From contig USIA01000002.1 of assembly GCA_900554535.1 (NCBI GenBank), forward strand, positions 1-50,277: DNA of 50,277 bases. Reading direction: 5' to 3'. Positions 25,435-33,242 of the stretch are shown one piece after another. Below the pieces are notes generated by a model. It was not told where the DNA came from. It was given only the letters and a program-made list of their open reading frames with translations, and did not search any database. Source of the DNA: an uncultured Oscillospiraceae bacterium. GTDB taxonomy: Bacteria; Bacillota; Clostridia; Oscillospirales; Acutalibacteraceae. Position numbers and translations under genes: made by a program. Each line of letters begins with the position of its first letter. The stretch's first letter is position 1.

Positions 25435-26310
25435 ATGAGCGAAGCACAATCTATCCAGTGGTTTCCGGGACATATGACCCGTACGAAACGGCAAATTGAA
25501 AAATATCTTTGCCAGATCGACGCCGTTGCCGAAATTGTGGACGCACGCATCCCGGTCAGCAGCCGTAATCCCGATCTGGACCGTCTGACGCGCAACAAAC
25601 CGCGCGTTATTTTGCTGAATAAATCAGATATGGCCGACATGGCAGCCACGAAGGCTTGGTGTGCGGTTTTGCAGGGGCATGGCAAACTGGCCATTGCGGT
25701 CGATTGCAAAACAGGGCGAGGACTGCATCGTTTCCAGCCCGCTGTGAAGAAAGTCCTCGCGCCACAGATCGCTGTATGGCAACGCAAGGGCATGGTTGGG
25801 CGAACGATCCGCGTGATGGTGGTCGGCGTGCCTAATGTCGGCAAGTCTTCGCTGATCAATAAGCTTTCCCGTGGCAGCCGCGCAGCTGTGGAGGATCGGC
25901 CGGGGGTTACCCGCAGCAATCAGTGGTTCCCGATTGGAAAGGGGTTTGACCTGCTGGATACACCGGGTGTTTTGTGGCCGAAATTTGACGATCCGGTGGT
26001 GGGAGAGCACCTCGCCTTTACAGGTGCGATCAAGGACGAGGTCGTCGACACAGAGCATTTGGCAGCACGATTGCTGGAATTGCTCAGTCGGGCGTATTTG
26101 CAGGCGCTGTGCGCTCGGTATAAACTGGAACCCGCGACGCTTTCCGGTTTGGAGGGATGGCAGATTTTGGAGATGATCGGCCGCAAACGCGGCATGCTGA
26201 TCTCTGGTGGAGAAATCGATACGGAGCGCGCTTCTATCATGGTGCTGGATGAATTCCGTGCCGGAAAGATAGGCCGCATCACGCTGGAGTGGCCGGAGGG
26301 AAAACGATGA
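25435..26310 (+). CDS. ylqF: Ribosome biogenesis GTPase YlqF/RbgA
   Basis: 291 aa from ATG 25435, five bases after GGAGGA; an in-frame ATG at 25384 lies in the upstream spacer. It is a circularly permuted GTPase: NKSDMAD (G4) precedes G1 GVPNVGKSS and G3 DTPGVLWPK. It opens with IQWFPGHMTRTKRQIE, the YlqF signature. RbgA is needed for late 50S assembly in Bacillus. In many Firmicutes it sits between rplS and rnhB, exactly as here. Its stop overlaps the rnhB start by 4 bases. Confidence 0.96.
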   Translation: MSEAQSIQWFPGHMTRTKRQIEKYLCQIDAVAEIVDARIPVSSRNPDLDRLTRNKPRVILLNKSDMADMAATKAWCAVLQGHGKLAIAVDCKTGRGLHRFQPAVKKVLAPQIAVWQRKGMVGRTIRVMVVGVPNVGKSSLINKLSRGSRAAVEDRPGVTRSNQWFPIGKGFDLLDTPGVLWPKFDDPVVGEHLAFTGAIKDEVVDTEHLAARLLELLSRAYLQALCARYKLEPATLSGLEGWQILEMIGRKRGMLISGGEIDTERASIMVLDEFRAGKIGRITLEWPEGKR

Positions 26311-26942
26311 GTGTCCGTACTTCTGAACCGGTGGATTGGCTGCGTTATGAGCGAGAAGCCATCCAAGAGGGATATGCGCTGGTGTGCGGGATCGACGAGG
26401 CGGGGCGTGGCCCTCTGGCTGGACCGGTTTTTGCAGGCGCTGTGATCTTGCCGCAAGGATGCATTATTGAAGGTGTGCGGGATTCCAAGCGGATTTCTGA
26501 AAAGAAGCGTGAATTGCTGTTTGATGTCATCAAAGAAAAAGCAGCGGCGTGGGGCATTGGTTTTGCAACGGAACAGGAAATTGACGAATTGAATATTTTG
26601 CAGGCGACTTTTCTGGCGATGCGCCGCGCTGTGGAATCATTGACGCCACAGCCCCTGCTTGCGCTGGTAGACGGAAATCAGGCGCCGCCGTTGCCGATGA
26701 AAGTGCGTACGATTGTCAAAGGTGATGCCTGCTGTGAAAGCATTGCGGCGGCTTCCATCCTGGCAAAGGTCAGTCGTGACCGCCTGATGCGCCAGATTGA
26801 TACAATATATCCCGAATATGGCTTTGCCAAACATAAGGGATATGGCACAGCTGCGCACCGTGCAGCGCTGCAAAAATTTGGCCCTTGCCCCGTACACCGC
26901 AGAACATTTCTAAAGAAAATTCTGGGGCGATCAGATGGATGA
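26307..26942 (+). CDS. rnhB: Ribonuclease HII
   Basis: 211 aa from ATG 26307 (GGAGGGAAAACG upstream). Cuts RNA in RNA/DNA hybrids and single ribonucleotides in DNA. GIDEAGRGPLAGPVFAGAV holds the first acidic residues, followed by RDSKRISEKKRE and the VKGDACCESIAAASILAKV block. Coupled to ylqF upstream and overlapping yraN by 8 bases downstream. Confidence 0.96.
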   Translation: MSVRTSEPVDWLRYEREAIQEGYALVCGIDEAGRGPLAGPVFAGAVILPQGCIIEGVRDSKRISEKKRELLFDVIKEKAAAWGIGFATEQEIDELNILQATFLAMRRAVESLTPQPLLALVDGNQAPPLPMKVRTIVKGDACCESIAAASILAKVSRDRLMRQIDTIYPEYGFAKHKGYGTAAHRAALQKFGPCPVHRRTFLKKILGRSDG

Positions 26943-27324
26943 GGCACGGGCCCGCGATGCCGGAAAGCGCGGGGAGACGATCGCATGTACCTATCTGATA
27001 CAACACGGTTGTCGCATTCTGGCGCGTAATTGGCATTCCCGCTACGGGGAGATCGATGTGATTGCCGCCAATGAACGCCACCTGATTTTTCTGGAAGTCA
27101 AGACGCGCGCGCCAAATGCTTTGGTCGGTCCTCTGGAGGCCGTGACACCAGCTAAACAACGTCGCCTCATTCAAACGGCTCAGCTTTATTTGCTCGCACA
27201 CCCTACCAATCTGCAACCGCGGTTTGACGTGATGGGCATTGTCCTTTCACGTGATGGGCGGACATTTCTGCATTTTATGTACGTAAAAAACGCTTTTTCA
27301 GCCGAAAAAGCAACTTTCTTTTGA
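26935..27324 (+). CDS. yraN: UPF0102 (YraN) family nuclease-like protein
   Basis: 129 aa. The small YraN fold shows the restriction-endonuclease-like motifs GEIDVIAAN and FLEVKTR. The family often follows rnhB; its biological role is not settled, though a DNA-related nuclease function is suspected. The start lies inside rnhB. The stop codon lies inside the -35 box of the thrC promoter. Confidence 0.9.
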   Translation: MDEARARDAGKRGETIACTYLIQHGCRILARNWHSRYGEIDVIAANERHLIFLEVKTRAPNALVGPLEAVTPAKQRRLIQTAQLYLLAHPTNLQPRFDVMGIVLSRDGRTFLHFMYVKNAFSAEKATFF

Positions 27325-27349
27325 CAAGTGCCGGAAAGTATACTAAAAT
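27321..27349 (+). promoter_or_regulatory. SigmaA-type promoter for thrC
   Basis: A perfect TTGACA (27321-27326) overlaps the yraN stop codon, 17 bases before TAAAAT (27344-27349). The leader before thrC is only about 55 bases, too short for a T-box. Confidence 0.8.
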
Positions 27350-27410
27350 GGTAACGCAATAAACGGAAAATGGCGTAGCCGGACGCTTTTATCTTGAAGG
27401 AGGCCATTCC

Positions 27411-28966
27411 ATGCAGTATCGATCTACCCGCAACTTTGCCACAACAGTTTCTTCTGCCCAAGCGATTGCGCAGGGAATCTGCGAGGATGGCGGCTTATTT
27501 GTACCAGAACAGTTTCCGCAGCTTTCCTGGCAGGACTTACAGGCGTTGTGTAGCTGCTCTTATGTGGAGCGTGCTCAGAAAATTTTGTCACTGTTTTTGA
27601 CAGATTTTTCGGAAGAAGAGATTCATAGCTGTGTTATGCAGGCTTATACAGCAGAGAAATTTCCCGGCGGCCCAGCACAGATGTCGCTTTTGCAGGTTGG
27701 TGGCGCTAAGCTGTATTTGCTGGAGCTTTGGCATGGACCGACCTGTGCCTTTAAAGATATGGCGTTACAACTGCTGCCTCATTTGCTGACAGCCAGCTTG
27801 CGGAAGATCCATTCCGACAAGGAGGCAGTCATTCTGGTGGCCACTTCCGGCGATACGGGAAAGGCAGCGCTGGAAGGTTTTCGAGATGTTCCGGGCACGA
27901 AGATTGTCGTTTTCTACCCAGAAGATGGTGTCAGCCCGATGCAAAAGCGTCAGATGGTGACACAGGAGGGCGCCAACGTGTCAGTGTGTGCGATCAAAGG
28001 AAATTTCGATGACGCACAGACTGGTGTCAAAAAGATCTTCACGGATGCCTCAGTATGCGAAGCGCTGGCAAAACATGGCATGATGTTTTCAAGCGCCAAT
28101 TCCATCAATTTGGGTCGCTTGCTCCCGCAGATCGTGTATTATATTTCTGCATATTGCGACTTGATGAAAAACGGTGAAATTGACCGGCCAAGCACGCCGG
28201 GCTGACACAAAAAACGGGGAAATTGCCGCGGCCAGGCAAGCCGGTGAATATCGCTGTACCGACTGGAAACTTTGGGAATATTTTGGCAGCCTATTATGCC
28301 AAACGCATGGGCCTGCCCGTCAAAAAGCTGATTTGCGCCAGCAATTCCAATAACGTGCTTACTGATTTCTTGCGCACGGGGGTTTATAACCGCAATCGGC
28401 CGTTCTATACAACGATCTCGCCATCCATGGATATTCTGATTTCTAGCAATCTGGAGCGGCTGCTCAGCGACCTGACCGGTTCGGACACGGTGGTGCGTAC
28501 CTGGATGCGGACCCTGAGGGAGACCGGCAGCTACTGCGTGGATACAGAAACGCTGCGACAGATTCAAAGCCTGTTCTGGGCGGGATTCTGCGACGATCAA
28601 CAAACGCGTACAGAAATTCATGATTTGTATCAGTCAGAAAACTATCTGTGCGATACACATTCTGCGGTCGCCGTTCAGGTTTACCAGCAGTATGTGGCAG
28701 AAACCGGCGATCAGGACACGCCTGCAGTGATTGCTTCGACTGCCAGCCCATATAAATTTGCCGACAGCGTCCTGGCGGCTGTTTCCGGCGCGGCACCGGA
28801 GGGCGACGATTTTGAGAAGATCGCGGCGCTTTCCGCATTGACGCATACGACGGTACCGGCGCCCATTGCCGCCTTGCGCAGCAAACAGCCCAGATTTACG
28901 GAGAGCTGCACGCCGGAGCAGATGCCACAGACGGTTTTGCGGATCGTCGGAGCAGCTGAGTGCTGA
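27411..28966 (+). pseudogene. thrC: Threonine synthase, frameshifted after about residue 264
   Basis: The first reading frame runs from ATG 27411 (GAAGGAGG upstream) to TGA 28203-28205. It carries the N-terminal domain with the PLP-binding Lys (HGPTCAFKDMALQLLPH) and the ATSGDTGKAALEGF phosphate-binding block. The rest (KPVNIAVPTGNFGNILAAYYAKRMG to the end at 28966) continues in the -1 frame. That frame is open from 28184 and has a possible TTG restart at 28223. Together the parts match full-length threonine synthase (about 500 aa), the last step of threonine synthesis. A one-base gain between 28184 and 28202 would join them. The break lies in an imperfect tandem duplication. It may be a true mutation, two separately translated halves, or a sequencing error. 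Confidence 0.85.
28167..28246 (+). repeat. Imperfect 43-nt tandem duplication at the thrC break
   Basis: AAAAACGG at 28167-28174 recurs 43 bases later (28210-28217). The roughly 27 bases that follow are also alike in both copies (GAAATTG, a CGGCCA core, then GCCGG). The copies differ at several positions and by one indel. A shift of 43 is not a multiple of three. Confidence 0.6.
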
Positions 28967-28994
28967 CGGTCCAGACCGCACGAAAGGGAAACGT

Positions 28995-29699
28995 ATGGCG
29001 CTATTTGCAATCGCGGACCTGCACCTCTCCTTTGGAACGGATAAGCCGATGGATGTATTTCATGGCTGGGAAGGGTACACGGATAAGTTGGAAAAAAACT
29101 GGAATGCCTGCGTCAAACCAGAAGACACTGTCGTGATTGCTGGAGACATCAGCTGGGCGATGAAGTTGCCGGAGGCGGAAGCGGATTTCCGTTATATCGA
29201 CCGCCTGCCGGGGCATAAACTGATCTTAAAGGGAAACCACGATTTGTGGTGGCCTACGCGCAGAAAGCTGGATGCTTTTTTGGAAGAGCACGGCTTTTCT
29301 ACGATTTCCGTGGTCCACAATTCCGCGGTACGGGTCGGTGAGTTCGCGGTCTGCGGCAGTCGCGGATGGCTTTATAATGCGCAGTCCGAGGAGGATCAGA
29401 AGATCGTCCGCCGCGAGGTGGGGCGGCTTGAGACCTCTTTACGCATGGGAGAGAAACTTGGCGGCCATCCAGTGGTGTTTTTGCATTACCCGCCGGCTTA
29501 TGACCACGACGTCTGTGAGGAGATCCTGGAAGTATTGCTCGAGCATGGCATATCCGACTGTTACTTCGGCCATATTCACGGAAGTCAGGCGGCCAAGCGG
29601 GCGGTGATGGGGCAATACCGCGGTATCCGCATGCATCTGATTTCGTGCGATTACCTGTCGTTTTGTCCATTGTTGGTGCGTCCGGAAAAAACTTTGTGA
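28995..29699 (+). CDS. Metallophosphoesterase (calcineurin-like)
   Basis: 234 aa from ATG 28995 after GAAAGGGAAACG. The dinuclear-metal motifs of the calcineurin superfamily are all present: ADLH, AGDISW, KGNHDLWW, FLHYPP and FGHIHG. It matches the conserved clostridial metallophosphoesterase group, for which no substrate is established; small phosphodiesters or nucleotides are possible. It follows thrC by 28 bases and may be co-transcribed. Confidence 0.88.
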   Translation: MALFAIADLHLSFGTDKPMDVFHGWEGYTDKLEKNWNACVKPEDTVVIAGDISWAMKLPEAEADFRYIDRLPGHKLILKGNHDLWWPTRRKLDAFLEEHGFSTISVVHNSAVRVGEFAVCGSRGWLYNAQSEEDQKIVRREVGRLETSLRMGEKLGGHPVVFLHYPPAYDHDVCEEILEVLLEHGISDCYFGHIHGSQAAKRAVMGQYRGIRMHLISCDYLSFCPLLVRPEKTL

Positions 29700-29726
29700 C
29701 GCAAATTTAAATTCTCGCGCATTCTA

Positions 29727-29755
29727 TAGAAAATCATGGATTAATATGCTATACT
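29727..29755 (+). promoter_or_regulatory. Extended -10 promoter for tig
   Basis: TAGAAA (29727-29732) is 17 bases before TATACT (29750-29755), which has a TG one base upstream (extended -10). It lies about 40 bases before the trigger factor gene. Confidence 0.65.
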
Positions 29756-29794
29756 TACTAAGATAATTTGCTATTTTGCAGGAGGAAATTGAAA

Positions 29795-31126
29795 ATGAGT
29801 CTGAAATCATCCAATAAGGTCGCAACAAACCGCTGGCAGCTCGAAGTTTCTGTGGACGCAGATGCGTTTAACACGGCGGTGGACCATGCCTATAAAAAGC
29901 AGAAGAACCGCATTATGATCCCCGGCTTCCGCAAGGGAAAAGCACCGCGCGCTTTTATTGAAAAGTTCTATGGCGCCGATGTGTTTTATGATGACGCAAT
30001 TAATGAAGTCTATCCGGAAGCTCTGGAGTCGGCAGTCAAAGAGTCCGGCCTGGACATGATTCAGGATAAGGTGGACTTTGACCTGGTGTCTGCGAGCAAG
30101 GATGACGGCCTGGTGTTTAAGGCGACGATTACGGTGAAGCCGGAAGTCTCTATCAAGGATTACAAGGGCATTCCAGCTACCCGCAAGTCCAGCGAGGTGA
30201 CGGATGAAGAAGTCGCCGCGGAGCTGGCCAAGGCCCAGGACCGCAATTCCCGTATGGTAACGGTTGAGGATCGTCCTGCCGAGAACGGCGACGTGGTGGA
30301 CATCGATTTTGAAGGATTTTTGGACGGAGAGCCGTTTGAAGGCGGCAAGGGCGAAAATTTCAGCCTGCAACTGGGGTTGGGTCAGTTTATCCCGGGCTTT
30401 GAGGAGCAGGTGGTCGGCCACAATACAAATGATGAGTTCGATGTCAATGTGACTTTCCCAGAGGACTACCATGCGGAAGAATTGCGCAATCAATCCGTCC
30501 TCTTTAAAGTGAAGATTCATGAAATCAAGAAAAAGGAGCTCCCTGCGCTGGATGATGACTTTGCCAAGGATGTCAGTGATTTTGACACGCTTGACGAATA
30601 TAAGGCAGATCTGAAGAAGCACCTGGAAGAGCGCAAGAAGGAGCAGGCGGACGATGATGTTGACAATCAGCTGATCGATAAGCTGGTGGAGCTTCTGGAA
30701 GGCGAAATCCCGGAGGCCATGTATCGAAATAAGGCCAATGATGATCTGCGCGACTTTAGCTACCGCCTGCAGAGCCAGGGAATGGACCTGCAAACCTACA
30801 TGAAGTATACGGGTCAAAATATGGACGCAATGCGCGAGGGCTTTATGCCGCAGGCAGAGCGCCAGGTCAAGTTGCGCCTTGCACTGGAAAAGATTGCAGA
30901 ACTGGAGCAGCTGAAGGCTTCGGATGATGAAGTTGAGGAAGAATATAAAAAGCTGGCTGAAAACTACCACATGGAGCCTGAAAGGGTCAAGGCTCTCGTT
31001 GCCGCCCAGGATCTGGCGAAGGACGTTGCTGTGGAAAAGGCAATTTCCTTTGTCCGCGATAATGCCGTTGTCACAGATGCTCCCGCTGAAGAGCCGGAAG
31101 CCAAAGAAGCGGAGAAGGCTGAATAA
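29795..31126 (+). CDS. tig: Trigger factor (ribosome-bound chaperone, peptidyl-prolyl isomerase)
   Basis: 443 aa from ATG 29795, nine bases after AGGAGG. The ribosome-binding N-terminal domain has the signature GFRKGKAPRAFIEKFYG. An FKBP-type isomerase domain (GDVVDIDFEGFLDGEPFEGG, PGFEEQVVG) follows, then the long alpha-helical C-terminal chaperone domain. The end is a Glu/Ala/Lys-rich tail. It folds new chains at the ribosome exit. The tig-clpP-clpX-lon-engB order is the standard one in Firmicutes. Confidence 0.98.
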   Translation: MSLKSSNKVATNRWQLEVSVDADAFNTAVDHAYKKQKNRIMIPGFRKGKAPRAFIEKFYGADVFYDDAINEVYPEALESAVKESGLDMIQDKVDFDLVSASKDDGLVFKATITVKPEVSIKDYKGIPATRKSSEVTDEEVAAELAKAQDRNSRMVTVEDRPAENGDVVDIDFEGFLDGEPFEGGKGENFSLQLGLGQFIPGFEEQVVGHNTNDEFDVNVTFPEDYHAEELRNQSVLFKVKIHEIKKKELPALDDDFAKDVSDFDTLDEYKADLKKHLEERKKEQADDDVDNQLIDKLVELLEGEIPEAMYRNKANDDLRDFSYRLQSQGMDLQTYMKYTGQNMDAMREGFMPQAERQVKLRLALEKIAELEQLKASDDEVEEEYKKLAENYHMEPERVKALVAAQDLAKDVAVEKAISFVRDNAVVTDAPAEEPEAKEAEKAE

Positions 31127-31237
31127 GGTCGGAATTCGCCTACTTGAACAGGAAAATTGAAAGTATGGTAAAAGTAGCATAAATGGTTCCCATTTGGTCA
31201 ATACTGAATCAGTCGGCGGTTGAACAGGAGGTTCGTC

Positions 31238-31825
31238 ATGAGCAATTTGGTCCCATATGTTATCGAACAGACAAACCGCGGAGAACGTCAATATGATATT
31301 TTTTCGCGCTTGTTGAATGACCGTATTATTTTGCTGAACGATCAAGTGACCGACACGAGCGCAAGTCTGATTGTCGCTCAGCTCCTTTATCTGGAAGGAC
31401 AGGATCCGGAAAAGGACATCAGCTTTTATATCAACAGCCCCGGCGGTTCTGTCACGGCGGGCATGGCGATCTATGATACGATGCAATATATCAAATGCGA
31501 CGTCTCAACAATCTGCATGGGTTTGGCCGCCAGCATGGGCGCATTTCTGTTGGCAGCAGGAACGAAGGGAAAGCGCCTTTCCCTGCCGCATACCGACATC
31601 CTGATTCATCAGCCCAGCGCCGGTGTGCCGCAGTCACAGGTCTCTGACGTGATGATTCACGCAGATTACCTTTCTAAAAAGAAAGAACTGCTCAACAAAA
31701 TCCTGGCAGAGCGCACCGGACAGCCCATTGAGAAAATTGCACGGGATACAGACCGCGATAATTTTATGACCCCAGAGGAAGCCTTGGAGTATGGCTTAAT
31801 CGATAAAATTATTACAAACAGATAA
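31238..31825 (+). CDS. clpP: ATP-dependent Clp protease proteolytic subunit
   Basis: 195 aa from ATG 31238, six bases after AGGAGG. Serine protease with the catalytic Ser in GLAASMGAFLLAAG, His in LPHTDILIHQPSAG and the Asp in the RDTDRDNF region. It forms the tetradecameric chamber that works with ClpX, encoded 13 bases downstream. There is no CtsR-box-like repeat that I can see before it. The leader of about 110 bases after tig has only a weak promoter candidate (TTGAAA, 17 bases, TAAATG). Confidence 0.97.
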   Translation: MSNLVPYVIEQTNRGERQYDIFSRLLNDRIILLNDQVTDTSASLIVAQLLYLEGQDPEKDISFYINSPGGSVTAGMAIYDTMQYIKCDVSTICMGLAASMGAFLLAAGTKGKRLSLPHTDILIHQPSAGVPQSQVSDVMIHADYLSKKKELLNKILAERTGQPIEKIARDTDRDNFMTPEEALEYGLIDKIITNR

Positions 31826-31838
31826 AGCAGGTGATTGC

Positions 31839-33158
31839 ATGGCCAATACCAACGAACGGGAAATCTGCTGTTCCTTCTGCGGAAAACCGCAAAGCGAAGC
31901 CCGCCGCTTGATTGCGGGCCCGGGCGTTTATATCTGTGATGCGTGCGTGGAGCTCTGCAAGTCGATTCTGGATGACGAAACCAACCTGTCGACACGCAGG
32001 CCGGACTACTCGGCGTCAAACGCAATGGAGTTGCCGAAACCGCATGAAATTAAAAAGCAGCTGGATGAATATGTGATTGGGCAGGACGATGCCAAAGTCG
32101 CACTTTCGGTTGCGGTGTATAACCACTATAAGCGGATCTTTTATGGTGAGGATGACAATGTGACACTCGCCAAGAGCAATGTGCTTTTGCTGGGTCCGAC
32201 AGGTGTTGGCAAGACATTGCTGGCTCAGACGCTGGCCAAAATTTTGGATGTGCCGTTTGCCATTGCAGATGCCACCACATTAACCGAAGCGGGTTATGTC
32301 GGCGAAGATGTGGAGAATATCCTGTTGCGGTTGATTCAGGCGGCTGATTTTGACATTGAGCGCGCAGAACGTGGCATTATCTATATTGATGAGATTGACA
32401 AAATTGCGCGGAAGTCAGAAAATCCGTCGATCACGCGTGATGTCAGCGGTGAAGGCGTACAGCAGGCCCTGCTGAAAATTCTGGAGGGTACGGTTTCCAA
32501 TGTACCCCCGCAGGGCGGTCGAAAACATCCACAGCAGGAGTTTTTGCAGATCGATACCTCCAATATCCTGTTTATCTGCGGCGGGGCGTTCGATGGCTTG
32601 GAGAAAGTTGTCCAACAGCGCACAGCGTCTACGTCCCTTGGGTTTGGCGGTGAAGTGCACAGCAAGGCGGAACTGGATGAGACTGACTGGATGAAAGAAG
32701 TTGGCCCGCATGATCTGGTCAAGTATGGACTCATCCCGGAACTGGTTGGCCGTCTGCCGGTCATTACGGCGCTCAGCGGACTGGATGAGCGTGCGCTGAT
32801 CCGGATTTTGACAGAGCCGAAAAATAGCCTTGTCAGCCAGTATAAACGCCTGTTTGAATTGGACAAGGTGGATTTGGAATTTACAGACGAGGCGTTGCAG
32901 GCAATTGCCCAAAAAACCTTGGAGAGGCACACGGGCGCCCGTGGCTTACGTTCTGTGATGGAAAATTTGCTGACAAAGCTGATGTATGACGTGCCAACTG
33001 ATTACCAGATTGAGCGTGTTACGATTACAGAAGATACTGTGAAAAACAGTGCGAAACCGGAATTGGTCTATAATCCGGATCGGGAACCCGTCAAGATCAA
33101 GATGACACTTCCTGCAACGGCTTCTGCCAAGAAAAAGAATCGCCGCGATACCGCATAA
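31839..33158 (+). CDS. clpX: ClpX, ATP-binding unfoldase subunit of ClpXP
   Basis: 439 aa. The N-terminal zinc finger CSFCGKPQSEARRLIAGPG with CDACVELC is followed by a single AAA+ module. Walker A is GPTGVGKT; the Walker B region DEIDKIARKSEN runs on to RDVSGEGVQQALLKILEG. It recognises substrates, unfolds them and feeds ClpP. A ribosome binding site (CAGGTGA) lies just after the clpP stop, so the pair is one operon. Confidence 0.98.
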   Translation: MANTNEREICCSFCGKPQSEARRLIAGPGVYICDACVELCKSILDDETNLSTRRPDYSASNAMELPKPHEIKKQLDEYVIGQDDAKVALSVAVYNHYKRIFYGEDDNVTLAKSNVLLLGPTGVGKTLLAQTLAKILDVPFAIADATTLTEAGYVGEDVENILLRLIQAADFDIERAERGIIYIDEIDKIARKSENPSITRDVSGEGVQQALLKILEGTVSNVPPQGGRKHPQQEFLQIDTSNILFICGGAFDGLEKVVQQRTASTSLGFGGEVHSKAELDETDWMKEVGPHDLVKYGLIPELVGRLPVITALSGLDERALIRILTEPKNSLVSQYKRLFELDKVDLEFTDEALQAIAQKTLERHTGARGLRSVMENLLTKLMYDVPTDYQIERVTITEDTVKNSAKPELVYNPDREPVKIKMTLPATASAKKKNRRDTA

Positions 33159-33171
33159 ACATGAAATGGGC

Positions 33172-33224
33172 AAAGGCCGCTGCGCATAGCAAGAGGATTT
33201 CTGCTTGCTTGCGGCGGCCTTTTT
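33172..33224 (+). terminator. Intrinsic terminator after clpX
   Basis: A 9-bp stem (AAAGGCCGC, 33172-33180, with 33214-33222), extended by an inner stem, is followed by a T run. It lies 18 bases before lon, so lon transcription is reduced by it or starts from a promoter I did not identify. Confidence 0.8.
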
Positions 33225-33242
33225 GTAATAAGGAGAAAAGCG

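Noticed and set aside
27344..27411. T-box or riboswitch before thrC
   Set aside because: The leader is only about 55-60 bases, too short, with no convincing structure.
28160..28205. Programmed -1 frameshift in thrC at the AAAAAC run
   Set aside because: The heptamer is GAAAAAC, not a good slippery site, and the -1 frame has TGA at 28175 and 28181 right after it.
31157..31185. Strong promoter before clpP
   Set aside because: TTGAAA with TAAATG at 17 bases is weak; clpP may be read from the tig promoter instead.
29807..31486. 559-codon open frame on the - strand across tig
   Set aside because: It is the antisense shadow of trigger factor, runs over the tig/clpP gap, and has a low-complexity Leu/Ile/Arg-rich sequence with no domain.
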